A stretch of 64,000 nt of DNA from Saccopteryx bilineata (taxonomy: Eukaryota > Chordata > Mammalia > Chiroptera > Emballonuridae): assembly GCF_036850765.1 (NCBI RefSeq), contig NC_089491.1:183499520-183563519 (forward strand), given 5' to 3'. Position numbers and translations under genes: made by a program. A model generated the notes under the pieces. The model made no database searches and had not been told where the DNA came from. It saw only the letters and a list, made by a program, of their open reading frames with translations. Positions 43,995 through 54,916 of the stretch are shown here, piece by piece (within the stretch, counting starts at the first letter, position 1; every line of letters starts with the position of its first letter).

Positions 43995-44343
43995 AGTTTC
44001 TGGCCAGATTGGTTTGTGACGACCTGTGTGGTAGGGCCCCGCGGCAGCAGGAGAGACCTGCCCGCAGAGTGGGCTCCTCCGCCGGAGCTGGCGGGCCCTA
44101 GCGAGGCGAGGTCACTGTGGGGGCGCCGCGGAGAGGAGCCGTGGGAGTCGCGAGGAGCCTGCGGGGGGCCATCGGGCTCGCTCCGAGTTAGCGGCTCAGG
44201 CCCAGTGGAGTCCCCGCGGAGCCCAAGAGGCGGGCAGCGGAAGGGCCGGAGGTGCCTGGAGGGAGCTTCCTGCCGCCCCAAGGTACTGACAGTGCCAGAG
44301 TTCGTTTGCGCCGCTCAGAAATTGGTTCGGAGCCTGGTGGATC

Positions 44344-44454
44344 ATGTCCGGCACCCACAGCCCCGAGGCGGTGAAGAAGCTGCTGGAGAATATGCAGAGC
44401 GACTTGAGGGCCTTGTCCCTGGAATGCAAGAAGAAATTCCCACCTGTCAAGGAG
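44344..44454 (+). CDS. MON2: MON2 coding exon 1
   Basis: The ATG at 44344 opens 37 codons beginning [20 protein letters not shown] and ending FPPVKE, followed at once by a canonical donor (GAG|GTGAGC). From memory this matches the conserved N-terminus of vertebrate MON2, with about one substitution (H for S at residue 5). MON2 is a ~1,700-residue protein related to the Sec7 ARF-GEFs but lacking the catalytic Sec7 domain. It works with DOPEY proteins at endosome/trans-Golgi membranes in retrograde trafficking. This segment starts the N-terminal dimerisation/cyclophilin-binding-like helical region. The exon sits inside the CpG island, and the start codon context is ATCATGT. The exon ends in phase 0 and continues at 62282. 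Confidence 0.95.
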
Positions 44455-45391
44455 GTGAGCTTCGGGCGGCATCGGGAGAAGGCACAGCGAGCTTTCCTGT
44501 TCTGTTAGACCCAGTCCCTCACAGACCTTGCTCCAGCCCGGTCTAAATTGCACTGGGCCTTCGCCTGTCCAGATTTGCGGGTCGGCAGGTTCTGCAAACA
44601 CTCTTGGTAGTTTTCATTGGAGAGGTTTGAGGCGCTTTGATTTTCTCCACTGTCCTGTTCTCCGGCTTTAGGAGTGAAGTTCGCTGTGTGCGCCGATTCA
44701 GCCCTTTTCTGGCCTCGCCTTTTCTGGACTTTTTCAAACTCGGAAAAGCCAAGCCAGAATGGAAAAATTTATGTTTTTTGCTTCTAAAAGCTGATATTCA
44801 TCGTGTGGTGAATGAAATCTGTGCTCCTTACCTTTATAGTATGTATAACTCAATTGGAAGTACCTTTCCTTGTCAGGTTGTCACGCAGTTTAACTCGATG
44901 TCAGTTCGTGAAGTATTATCAAATTATCCAGAGACACCTACATAACTTGAGGTTTTTACCATGTTAAACCTTGTTATGAGCTAATCTTTAGTGAGACGTG
45001 CTAGGAATACATCTTAACCTCTTTCAGCTTCAGTTTTATTTCAGATGTAAAATAGAGTGAAAAGATGGATTTATTAGATTATGATGGGAAAGTTGTCAGA
45101 GCAATAAGGGTATTATTATTAAAGAGGCTCAAGTTAATAATATGTACAAATTAAACTCCAAATATTTCCTGAATTGAAATTTTTAACGTTTGGCCATTAT
45201 TGGCTTTCTTAAGGTGCCATTTACTTTCTCTTAAACTTTTAAAAATAAACGCTGCTCAATTTTTTCCCCTCATTTCTGAAATAAGATATTTCAGTGATAT
45301 TTTTGTCAAACAATTATTTTATTTTTAATTCTATTTAATGTGGTATGGGATACCTGTAATTTCATTTACTAATTGCCCTAAGTACTCACTA

Positions 45392-45557
45392 AGGAATTTT
45401 TAAATATTTTCATAATTATTTAAATGTTTTGCCTTTATTATTGTAAAGATTCTGTAGTTAGAATTTTCCACAAGGAATTTTAAAATATTTTCATAATTAT
45501 TCAAATGGTTTTGCTTTTATTTTTGTAAAGATTCTGTACAAAAATTCTGTTAGAATT
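45392..45557 (+). repeat. Local tandem duplication, ~80-bp unit (intron 1)
   Basis: AAGGAATTTT, AAATATTTTCATAATTATT, AATG, TTTTGC, TTTAT, TTGTAAAGATTCTGTA and TTAGAATTTTCC occur twice in the same order, about 80 bases apart, with small gaps. Confidence 0.85.
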
Positions 45558-45641
45558 TTCCAAAAATGTTTGGATTTTAGGCTTCCAAGGAACCTTAACT
45601 TTTCTGTGTTTTGGTCACATCAGTCTTTAACAAACACCATG

Positions 45642-45775
45642 CAGGGGTCGTCAAACTTTTTATAAAAACCGCCCACTTTTGCAGTGCTGGTCAACCTGGT
45701 CCCTACCGTGCAACCAAACAGCGCCGCGATTGGCCCATCATGAAAGCTGGAACGCCCACTAGTTAAGCAAACATT
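45642..45775. mobile_element. hAT-related remnant
   Basis: Begins CAGGGGTCGTCAAACTTTTT and contains GTCAACCTGGTCCCTACCG and CATGAAAGCTGGAACGCCCACT. These phrases recur in the element at 47018. It is GC-richer than its surroundings. The right end is unclear and it may be two fused ends. Confidence 0.6.
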
Positions 45776-46829
45776 ACTTAGATGGAAAGCAAATGTACCA
45801 CTTTTGGGAAGATGTATGCATTATTTCAGATATTTTAATAGTTTATTTCAAATTGCTTTTCATTTTCTCAATATCATGTTCTGTTGAAAGTAATAAAAAG
45901 TAATTTTAAAAAATAAGCTTTCCAATTGTAAGAGAAATGCTGTTATTTAGAAAATGTCAAATCCTATTGTAATTTTTGCAATCACTTATAGAACTGACTA
46001 ATTATAATTAATATAAAAACTGATTATATTGTAGCCCTCTACTTTGGGAATTTAGTTGCCATTTATTACATTATTTCTGTTGGAAAATGCATCCAGAGTT
46101 CCAAACAGGTAACTTACAAAGTTTTAGAACTCAATTCATTTCTCATCTAGGAACTTTCAACAAACACATTTTTTTTTAACTTAAACATTGGCTAAAGATA
46201 TTTAGTAATTGTACCTAGTGTTAGAGATTATGGCAAAAGTAAACGTGATTATATCTCTGCTACTTAATTTTCTTATGTAGTACAAGTTCTGTTGAATTTA
46301 ATAACTTTGTCTTACAATGGCACTTTTAAAATGCTTAGTGCCTTAGGCCCTACTTTAGGAATTGAAAAATGACTGACTAAATCATGAGTTTAAAAGAAGA
46401 ATAAAATAGCCTAATAGTGATATTTTTAGGAGGGATCTTTGATTTTAAAGATATGTTTTGATTGAATTAATTTTTTCCTTGAATTTAATAGCAATGCCAA
46501 ATTCTGACTTTTGCTATTTAAGGAACTTTTAAGTTTTTAGTTATATTTGTTTTTTGGGGGAGAGGAGAAGGGTGTGCTTGATAGGCCTGAAGGCAAAAAG
46601 TCTACGTATAAGAAACATTTCCATCTGTAGACTAGTTTGTTAGTTTACATTCTCCCAATATCCTCACACATATTACCTGAAAATGTGTACTTGTTCTGAC
46701 TACTTATTAGGCTGCTCAAGAACTTAATACAATACAGTGCTAATTGCATATGTTCTTTGGAAGAAACATCTCCTTTCCCGATACTGTTTAAGCAAGGTAG
46801 AATGAAGTGAGGCATTCTATATTTAGTCT

Positions 46830-47531
46830 CTCTCTCTTGCTCTGTCTTTTTTTTTTTAGTGAGAGGAGGGGAGATAATGCGACAGACTCTCACATGCACC
46901 CTGACCCAGGAACCCCCATCTAGGGCCAGTGGGTCAATCCAGCTATTTGTAGTGCCTAAAGGTGGCGTGTGTGGACCAAACAAGCTATCCTTAGCACCTG
47001 GGCCTAATGCTCTAACCCAGTGGTAGTCAACCTGGTCCCTACCGCCCACTAGTAGGAGTTCCAGCTTTCATGGTGGGTGGTAGTGGAGCAACCAAAGTAT
47101 AAATAAAAAGAAAATTTTAACTATAGTAAGTTGTTTTATAAAGATTTATTCTGCCAAACTTAGCGAAAATCTGAAAATAAAGTACTTGGTAAGTAATTAT
47201 TATTATATGCTTTAATTTGCTGTGACTCTGCTTTATAAATTTTATAAAGTAAAGTTACTTCCCTACTTTATAAATCACCATTACTGTGGAACCGGTGGGC
47301 GGTTAGAAAATTTTACTACTAACAGAGATACAAAAGTGGGCGGTAGGTATAAGAAGGTTGACTACCCCTGCACACTAACCAATAGAACCACTGGCTATGG
47401 GAGGGGAAGAGGTAGAGAGAGGGGAGAGAAGCAGAGGGTCACTTCTCTTGTGTGCCCTGACCAAGAATCGAACCCAGGACATCCATATGCCAGGCCAATG
47501 CTCTATCTACTGAGCCACCAGCTAAGGCCTG
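46830..47531 (-). repeat. Old SINE A copy split by a hAT element
   Basis: Tail side AGTGAGAGGAGGGGAGATAA to about 47017, continuing after the insert with TAGAACCACTGGCTATGGGA to the reversed head CCACCAGCTAAGGCC. 10-bp duplication TATTTAGTCT (46820-46829, 47532-47541). Confidence 0.85.
47018..47372. mobile_element. hAT-type transposon inside the SINE
   Basis: Ends CAGTGGTAGTCAACCTGGTC and AGGTTGACTACCCCTG plus internal CCTACCGCCCACT / AGTGGGCGGTAGG form a ~37-base imperfect inverted repeat. Flanks CTCTAACC (47010-47017) and CACTAACC (47373-47380) agree at 7 of 8. Confidence 0.9.
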
Positions 47532-47625
47532 TATTTAGTCTTTAAGTTTTTAGAAATATCCACTTTTGGGTCACAGTGCTTGGCTTTTTATATATATGTA
47601 TGTATGTGTTCACATACTTTTTTAT

Positions 47626-47671
47626 AAAAAATCCAGTTTATCATTAAATATATATATAAACTGGATTTTTT
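47626..47671. other. Perfect 16-bp hairpin
   Basis: AAAAAATCCAGTTTAT (47626-47641), loop of 14, ATAAACTGGATTTTTT (47656-47671). AT-rich. It could be a minimal MITE or a fold-back repair product. Confidence 0.85.
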
Positions 47672-47689
47672 AAAAAGATTTTAAATTTG

Positions 47690-47771
47690 GGAGTGGGGGG
47701 AGATGTATTCAGTGGGATACTTGAATCTAGGTAAGCACAATCAATTAAAATCAATAAAAAATTTTAAAAAT
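47690..47771 (+). mobile_element. Very short L1 3' tip
   Basis: GAGTGGGGGGAGATGTATTC to an A-rich end with TTGAATCTAGGTAAGCACAA, as in the 3'UTRs of the two longer L1s. GATTTTAAATTTG stands on both sides (about 47678-47689 and 47772-47784). Only ~82 bases were copied. Confidence 0.8.
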
Positions 47772-48203
47772 GATTTTAAATTTGATAAAACGGAAGAAAA
47801 GAGTGTTTATAAAGGAAAGTTGCCTTATTTACTGGTATTACTTATCTTTGGATTTTCAACATAGTTTTCACCATCTTAATTGTTTTTCTCTATAAATCTA
47901 TCATTTGCATATTAAATAGTTTTTATAGTGGCTATAATTGTATTCTGTCGTTTTATAATAAGGAGAGTAGAAAACGCAATACATTCCTTTTTTATTTCTG
48001 ATTATTTTTATTAATACTTAAATATAAATCTTCATACTTCAGCAGTGTAACTTTTTTGGCACAAGTATACTAGCTAATTTGTTTTGGGCTATTTACGAAA
48101 AAAATATTTTTCTTAATTACTTTAAAGCTTTATAAAATTACTTCTATGTAATGGATAGTCAGTGACCTTCAGAGGCAGTAATCTCTGAAACTTTATGTAT
48201 TTA

Positions 48204-48426
48204 TTTATTTTTAATTTTTTTTTAAATTTTATTTATTCATTTTAGAGAGGAGAGAGAAAGGGAGAAAGAGAGACAGAGAGGGAGAGAGACAGAGAGAGAA
48301 GGTGGGGAGGAGCTAGAAGCATCAACTCCCATATGTGCCTTGACCAGGCAAGCCCAGGGTTTCGAACCGGCGACCTCAGCATTTCCAGGTTGACGCTTTA
48401 TCCACTGCGCCACCACAGGTCAGGCC
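48204..48426 (-). repeat. SINE C copy
   Basis: Perfect 18-bp duplication TGAAACTTTATGTATTTA (48186-48203, 48427-48444). GAGA tract and reversed head CACCACAGGTCAGGCC. Confidence 0.96.
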
Positions 48427-48694
48427 TGAAACTTTATGTATTTAATGAATAACAACTTTTTGGTCATTTCCTGTTTGTAGGCACTACCCTGTGGAAACAG
48501 ATGAAGGAGATCTAATGAGCGTGGAAACTGGTCAATTTGTAATTCTTGAGCTGAGGTTTTATCAGATGAGTAGAAGGTAGCCAGTAGAAGAAAGTGATGG
48601 TGATGGTGGGGATCATTCTAGGCAGAGGAAACAGCACGTTTCTATTTTGTGTAAAATAAAATTTATGCTGAAAGTGATTGGGAGCCATTAAAGT

Positions 48695-49074
48695 GGTTTT
48701 TTTGTTTGTTTGTTTGTTTTTGCATTTTTCTGAAGCTGGAAACAGGGAGAGACAGTCAGACAGACTCCCGCATGCGCCCGACCGGGATCCACCCGGCACG
48801 CCCACCAGGGGGCGACGCTCTGCCCACCAGGGGGCGATGTTTTGCCCATCCTGGGCATCGCCATGTTGCGACCAGAGCCACTCTAGCACCTGAGGCAGAG
48901 GCCACAGAGCCATCCCCAGCGCCCGGGCAATCTTTGCTCCAATGGAGCCTTGGCTGCGGGAGGGGAAGAGAGAGACAGAGAGGAAGGCGCGCCGGAGGGG
49001 TGGAGAAGCAAATGGGCGCTTCTCCTGTGTGCCCTGGCCGGGAATCGAACCCCGGTCCTCCGCACACTAGGCCG
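48695..49074 (-). repeat. SINE A copy lacking its terminal head
   Basis: Tail (GTTT)n, body to GCACACTAGGCCG; the last ~35 bases of the tRNA-like head are absent. Duplication GCCATTAAAGT (48684-48694, 49075-49085) proves a 5'-truncated insertion. Confidence 0.93.
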
Positions 49075-49119
49075 GCCATTAAAGTTTTTCAAGAGATGGA
49101 GTATATGATCAAATTCATA

Positions 49120-49196
49120 TACTGCTCATAAAAATTAGGGGACATTTAATCACTTTATATTCATTTTGAAATATCCCGTAATTTTTGTGAGCAGTA
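49120..49196. mobile_element. Short MITE related to 42704-42940
   Basis: TACTGCTCATAAAAATTAGG and CCCGTAATTTTTGTGAGCAGTA ends, inner TTTATATTCATTTTGAAATA as in the larger relative. TA precedes it (49118-49119). Only ~77 bases long. Confidence 0.88.
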
Positions 49197-49199
49197 AAT

Positions 49200-50785
49200 T
49201 TAGTAACATTACCGTAACACTATTGGTAGGTAGAATTATAGTGGATTGAGAATGAGGCAGAGAGCTGATTTTAAAAAGTGATCATTGCTTGCGTTGAGGT
49301 AGCAGTAGAGGTAGACAGGAAGTTGCTCACATTGTGTTGAACATGGGTGAAAGAGGAATATGGATTAAAAAGAGATTTACCAGGTATAGTTACCAGGGCA
49401 TATATATAGAGAGAAATCTATGATGCTTCTTAAGTTTCTTTCTTGGGAAACTGAGTGGACCAATAAGAGAAGAGATATAGGAGGAATTGTTTTGGAGGAA
49501 AATGAGTAGTCACGAATATATATATTAAGATTTATGTGGTGACATCCAAGTGGAACTGACTGTAGATATTTGAAAATGATGGTTTGTTAAGAGGAAGAAG
49601 TATCAGTTACTTCAGATTTATGAGTATCAGTTTATACATGATAGTTGAAGCCCTAGGGGTAGATAAGATGGGTCAGGAAGAGTAGGTAAGTTAGACATCA
49701 AGGCTAAAGAAGGAACTTTGGGAAACAAAAGCATTAATGTGAAAGAGGCAGCTGGGCAGACTAAGGTTAAGGAAATGGGAGAGAAAGGGAATACTTGCTA
49801 GAGCAAAGTCCTTGAGAAAGCTGTAGTTGTAGTGGCATAAGTGTATGAACTGGCTTTCAGTCTGAGACGGGACACTCTCTCTTCTGACAGAGGAAGAGAA
49901 AAGGAAAAAATGGGGTATAGTGGAGACAGGAAGTTGTGGACAGTTTGACCTATGACTTCTGTTTTCTTGGTAAGATAGGGAAACAAACCTGTTCCTGTGA
50001 TTAATTAGTGATTACAAAAGTGATGGGTAGGAAGTTTAAGAGAAGCAGTTGATCACTTTGGAGAAGTGAAGGAGAAATTGGTTGGAACACTTAACAGTCT
50101 TGGCAGGGAAGGTGGTTGAATGATGATGGATTGTAAGATTTAGGGTGGATTCCCCAAAAAGGAAATCCAACAGAATTTTGTTTGATTGAAAGAAGATGGA
50201 AGGAAGGGTTAAGGGACTAGTTGTACCAATTTAATCAAAGATTAGTATAGTTGGGCAATGAGAAAGCCAAAAGGATAAAGGTTGGGACAGTTAGTGTGAG
50301 GATATTGGATTATAGAGTACCAAGTAGTACTACTGCACTAGAGGATGGTGAGGTCCAGGCAGTGGGTGGTAGAAGAGCAAAGGGAATGAAGGGCATTTGA
50401 GTTGAGATAGTTAGGATTAGGGTTTTGGATTGATTTTTTTAATGAAGTGGACTTGGTAAGGATATAAGTAAAGTATAAGTAGTCTTCCTAAGCCAGGTAC
50501 TTCAACTTTCCCTTATCCATTCAGGTCTGATAAAAGTTGGATGGCAGGGATTTCTGCCTTAAAAAAGATCCTGTGAATAGAGTTCCTCAGTGTCCAGTGT
50601 TAGCTAGTTCAGGGGGATGTTTGGTGAAAAAGATGCCTTCTACTTACCATGACAGGATTCTCCCTTGTGCCAGCTATTTGGGGACTGAGGCCCAAGTCAT
50701 TTGGCTCTTCTGGTAGGGAGATCTCATTTTCAGGACCTTATGACAGTGGAGAATGAGGGCTGGGTAATTTTTTTTTCATGGCTAT
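49200..50785. other. Intron 1 sequence, nothing recognised
   Basis: Purine-rich plus strand, no repeat phrase or exon recognised over 1.6 kb. Confidence 0.4.
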
Positions 50786-50995
50786 TTTGATTTTATTCAT
50801 GTTCTTATTTGGAGGAGGAGAAACACGTCTGTTATTAACCTGTTCAAATCCCAAAATAAGCCCATTTTACCTATGACAAAATTGAATTCACTCAGTTTAT
50901 AAATGAGAGAGCAGGGATTAAACCAGAGTTTAAAGCCAGAGATTCAACCCAGACTCTTTGTCCTATTTCCTCCATGCTTCCTCTTCAGGCTGAAA
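50786..50995 (-). repeat. MIR
   Basis: CCCATTTTACCTATGACAAAATTG, AGCAGGGATTAAACCAGAGTTT and AACCCAGACTCTTTG are the reversed MIR core. Confidence 0.78.
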
Positions 50996-51930
50996 TTACA
51001 TTGAACAAAGAGAAAACAAAATTCTCATAGTCAAATTATGTGATTCCCGTTACAACAAGTTACTGGTTCACTTAAGCCAACTTTTGATGACCTGCTTGCT
51101 CCTAGGCTATCAGTTCAGAAAGACTGTTCGGTCTTTTCCCACGAGGTATATTCAAAAGATGGTCTCATGGGCCCTGTTTCAATCCAACTGATTCTGCACA
51201 ACTGTTATTTTCATTTTTGCCTCCTCTTCCAGTTGGTATGCATCCATTCAGTTATACTGATAGACCTGCAATCCATATGTCCTTACCTTCGGTAATTTCT
51301 CTCACTTGGTACTTTAGCTTAAACATTTTCCATGTATACAAGCCATTATAATTATTACTTCAATGAAAGCATTATTTTTCATCACAGTCCATCATCATAA
51401 TTTATTTAACAACTTTCAGACTGCTTCTATTTTTTTCTTGCTGTTATTGATAATGTTGCTAGTTAACATCTTGACACACAGCTTTTCTTTTCCTTATGAG
51501 TTCTGACTAATTGACTCAACGGGAAAACCGCCCTTGTGTATTTTGAAAGTAACTGCTGGAATCTATGATGCCGTCTTTACATTCTCGAAATATGGTTGTG
51601 TATAAGCTGCAGAATTCCCCCTTGTTGCCAGCAAGAGAGGAAGGTTTGGGGCACAAATATTATCAGGCTGTCGCTTTTGAAGAGACCTATGAAAACTGTC
51701 CAGTGGCGTTTGAGAAAGTCATTTATTTTGTTGTCCTTTTTTTTTTTTCTTTTAAAGGTTATATTACAGGGTCTTGAGGGCACAGTGGCTCACTTTTATG
51801 TGGATAATTAGGTCCTTATAATGCAAAATCATGAGGTAAGACAGAGTGACCCTCCTCCAATCCCACATCAATCCCTTAGAAGCTAGTGTTATCATATATA
51901 AAAGTACCTTGTAAATAAGTACTCATTCAG
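50996..51930. other. Intron 1 sequence, perhaps old L1
   Basis: Segment 51340-51500 faintly resembles an antisense old L1 (TTGATAATGTTGCTAGTTAAC). The three overlapping 68-71-codon frames (51565-51811) share no domain. Confidence 0.35.
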
Positions 51931-52055
51931 CCAGACCAGGTGGTGGCGCAGTGGATAGAGCCTTGGACTGGGACGCAGAGGACCCAGGTTCAAAACCCTG
52001 AGGTCTGTCTGTCCCTATCAGTCCCTTTCTCTGACTCTGTCACCAAAACAAACAA
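51931..52055 (+). repeat. SINE B copy with a large internal deletion
   Basis: Head CCAGACCAGGTGGTGGCGC runs to CAAAACCCTGAGGT, then jumps to CTGTCTGTCCCTATC and an AAATAAATAAAT tail. Duplication AATAAGTACTCATTCAG / AATAAATACCCATTCAG (51914-51930, about 52058-52074). Confidence 0.92.
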
Positions 52056-52311
52056 ATAAATAAATACCCATTCAGTTTAAAACTCAATCCCAACACATTG
52101 TCTTTCCACTAGGCTAAAGAGAGAACCATTTCTATTTAAATGTAGTACATCAGACATAGCAAATATGACACTCCAAGTCAGGAAGGGTTATGAACAATTT
52201 CAACTACACTTAGAAATATCATTTTTTAAGGTATCTCAATATAGTTTTATTTTTCAATTCTCAGTATAAATGATGTTAAACATCACATATATGTGATAGC
52301 CAGAAATATCA

Positions 52312-52376
52312 TCTTTATTAAGTTTATTGGAGTGACATTGGTTAACAAAACCATACAGATTTCAAATGAGGATTGG
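52312..52376 (-). mobile_element. L1 3'UTR scrap
   Basis: TTATTAAGTTTATTGGAGTGACATTGGTTAACAAAACCATAC matches the reversed 3' terminus of bat-type L1. Confidence 0.7.
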
Positions 52377-52850
52377 ATCATGTTTACATGCTTAATTGGG
52401 AGCTGTTTTGGTTTAATATTTTATAGTGTACTGTGGCTTTTTTCCTGTTGATGTTGGTCAGAGAAATTTGTTACAACAAATTGTATTCTTTCTCTCATAA
52501 AGCATAATAAAATACATTCATGTTTTATATACTGAAATAAAATAATTTTCATATTTATTTAAAAAATATTTGCTAACGCTAGACAGAACAGTATGACAAA
52601 TGTGAAAGGAGTCATTTTGATACTTTCTACATAATGCAATTTTAGACAATTGTATAAGCAGGCAAGTGGCCTTTGTTTTTTACTCTGTTTTTACTTTTTA
52701 TGCTGCTTTTGGCTTTATTCCAGAAAAAGTACGTTAGATCCCTAAGGTCTTATTAAATTAATTTCCTTCTGATAAATATTTTAGATGTTAACCACAAGAA
52801 TAATATAATAACTTTTTCTCTAGGACTTCTAGGAAAATTTTGCTCTTTTT
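52377..52850. other. Intron 1 sequence, nothing recognised
   Basis: AT-rich. Confidence 0.45.
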
Positions 52851-53034
52851 TTAAATGATTTTATTTATTGATTTTAGAGAGAGGAGAGAATGAGAAAGGC
52901 AGGAGGAGGAGCAGGAAGCATCAACGCGTAGTTACTTCTTGTTTGTGCCTTGACCAGGCAGGCCTGGGGCTTTGAACTGGTGACCTTAGGATTCTAGGTC
53001 AATGCTCTATCCACTGCTCCACCACGAGTCAGGG
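52851..53034 (-). repeat. SINE C copy
   Basis: TTTATTTATTGATTTTAGAG, AGGAGCAGGAAGCATCAACG, reversed head CACCACGAGTCAGGG. Confidence 0.9.
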
Positions 53035-53223
53035 TTTTTTATTTTGTTTTGGTTTTTAGGATTTTATTTATTGATTTTTAGAGAGAGAGAGAAAGGAGGG
53101 AGTGGAAGAGCAGGAAGCAATTGCTTCTCATATGTGCCTTGACCAGGCAAGCCCAGGGTTTCTAATAGGCAACCTCAGCGTTCCAGGTCTGTGCTTTATC
53201 CACTGTGCCCCCACAGGTCAGGC
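53035..53223 (-). repeat. SINE C copy, adjoining the previous one
   Basis: TTATTTATTGATTTTTAGAG, AGCAGGAAGCAATTGCTTC, reversed head CCCCACAGGTCAGGCT. Head-to-tail with its neighbour. Confidence 0.9.
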
Positions 53224-53301
53224 TAATTTTACTATCTTATTACAGTATTCTAAGAGCATTTTACAATGAAAGTTTTTTAAAAAGCTTTTGATTAGTCTAT
53301 A

Positions 53302-53485
53302 CAGTGATTTTCAACCTTTGTTTCTCACGCACTCATAAACTAATTACTAAAGAAAAAGGGGCCCTGACCTCTTCTTCCTTAGTAACTAATTTATTTGTGC
53401 CATGAGATGAAAATGGTTGTATTTAGTCAGGGGCACTGACCTTAGTAATTAGTGTGTGCTTGTGCCATGAAAAAAAAAGGTTGAA
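53302..53485. mobile_element. hAT-type MITE with a clipped right end
   Basis: Left CAGTGATTTTCAACCTTTG, right AAAAAAAAGGTTGAAA. The final six bases of the right repeat are missing. Flanks AGTCTATA (53294-53301) and ACTCTATA (53486-53493) agree at 7 of 8. Confidence 0.75.
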
Positions 53486-53754
53486 ACTCTATAACATGAT
53501 TTATGTATTCTTGGAAGTTAGTACTATAACCATGAAATTTATTTTTAAAGTATAAAACATAGTTTATTTTTTACTAAGTTTTTGACATTTCCAAAACACT
53601 GGGTTTTGTTATTACCATTATAATTTAATAAAAGTTGATTAGTTTCCAAAGTGTAAGGGATGGCAGGAAATACAGAAGTGAATGTGAAACTGCCTTTATC
53701 TTCTTGAAGTTAACTTAAGGTTGAGTAAAACATTGTCTTTCCACTATGCTAGGG

Positions 53755-53915
53755 ACTTTGCATTCCCAAGACTCTACTGCAACATTCCATTCGGTTTTAC
53801 ATATGAGGAAATTATGGTTCAGCAACTTGCATAAGGTAGTAAGTAAAGTTAGAAAGAACTGGGATGGAATCCATGTGCATCCATCTCTAACTCCTTTCCT
53901 TTTTTCCATTATATC
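53755..53915 (-). repeat. MIR
   Basis: TTTTACATATGAGGAAATTATGG, AACTTGCATAAGGTAGTAAGT and GAACTGGGATGGAATCCATG are the reversed MIR core. Confidence 0.75.
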
Positions 53916-53999
53916 ATGTTGCACATGCCTTTAAAACATACTTGTTTTTCTCATTGTTCCCATTTTATGTCTTGCTTCATAATTTGAATACAAATAGTC

Positions 54000-54820
54000 A
54001 TCTTCCCATCTTGGAATGCTGCCATTTTGACTTCTGTAACACTCTACTTTCCTATTTCCTCCCTTTCTTTATGTGTAAGTGTATCCTAGATTCTCAGACC
54101 TCTAGTGTCTCCAGGCTGTCCCTGTTGCGCTGTCATCTACTCCCATTGCTTCTGGCCTTACCACATGCTGAGGGACTCCTAAATCTACTTCACTAATTTT
54201 GCTGCCTTTACTGAGCTTAGACCTTTGTTTCCAGTATTTCTCACATACTCCAAGTAGAACTTCTTGTAATTATTTTCCTTAAAACTTGACCATTCCTCCC
54301 ATTTCACTCGTTCTGTTAAAGGTATTTATTGCTGTTGCTCACCTTAGTCATATTTGGCTGTCCTCTCTCCCTCATTCTTCTTTCTTCACTGTCATCTGAC
54401 CCTTTCTGCTCTGTAATTTCTAACATCCTTCTCTTTTTTTTGTCAGTTATAATTCCAGGTTTCATTTTTATGCCTGGCCTTTGATACGAATTAATGACGC
54501 AAAAGACAAACCATTCTAAATGTACCACCAGATTAATATACTTAAACAGCTAAAAACCCTTCCGTGGCTACTCTGTTGGCATAGCATTTAAGATCCTCTT
54601 GATTTTCCCCAACCTTCCGTTCTAACTTCATCACTGTCTGCTTTTCCTCATGTGCCTTTGTGCTTCAGCCAAACTGTATTGCCTGCTATTCTCCAAATAT
54701 GCCCTGTTGCTTCCCTCTCCTGTGCTATGGCTTCTGAGATTCCTCTTGCAGGCCTGCAGTCACCTGCTCTCATCTTTTCAAAATAAAAATCCTACCTTTC
54801 ATTTAACCTCACTTTGAATA
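54000..54820 (+). mobile_element. L2-type LINE remnant
   Basis: AACAGCTAAAAACCCTTCCGTGGCTAC, GTGCTTCAGCCAAACTGTATTG and CTTGCAGGCCTGCAGTCACC recall the L2 3' coding region (...LKSLRHWLP-type codons). Strongly diverged; boundaries approximate. Confidence 0.6.
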
Positions 54821-54828
54821 GTGGACTC

Positions 54829-54916
54829 ATTCATTTGTAGCATAAACTTAGAACCAAATTAGATAGTTTTAAATTCATTTGTAGCATAAACTTAGAACCA
54901 AATTAGATAGTTTTAA
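54829..54916 (+). repeat. Exact 44-bp tandem duplication
   Basis: ATTCATTTGTAGCATAAACT and the rest of the unit to AGATAGTTTTAA occur twice, 54829-54872 and 54873-54916, with no visible difference, so the event is recent. Confidence 0.93.

Larger units (their letters stand above)
43780..44350 (+). promoter_or_regulatory. MON2: CpG-island promoter of MON2
   Basis: This is the only strongly GC- and CpG-rich stretch of the window, and it lies directly upstream of and over the MON2 first exon. It contains a GC box (GGGGCGGGGG, 43877-43886), an ETS-type site (CCGGAAAT, 43897-43904), a CRE-like half site (TGACGTGT, 43910-43917) and a YY1-like AATGGCGTC (43952-43960), with no obvious TATA box. That combination is typical of housekeeping mammalian promoters with dispersed starts. 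The transcription start is not defined by the sequence; the YY1/ETS cluster suggests about 43.9 kb. Motif assignments are by eye. Confidence 0.85.
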
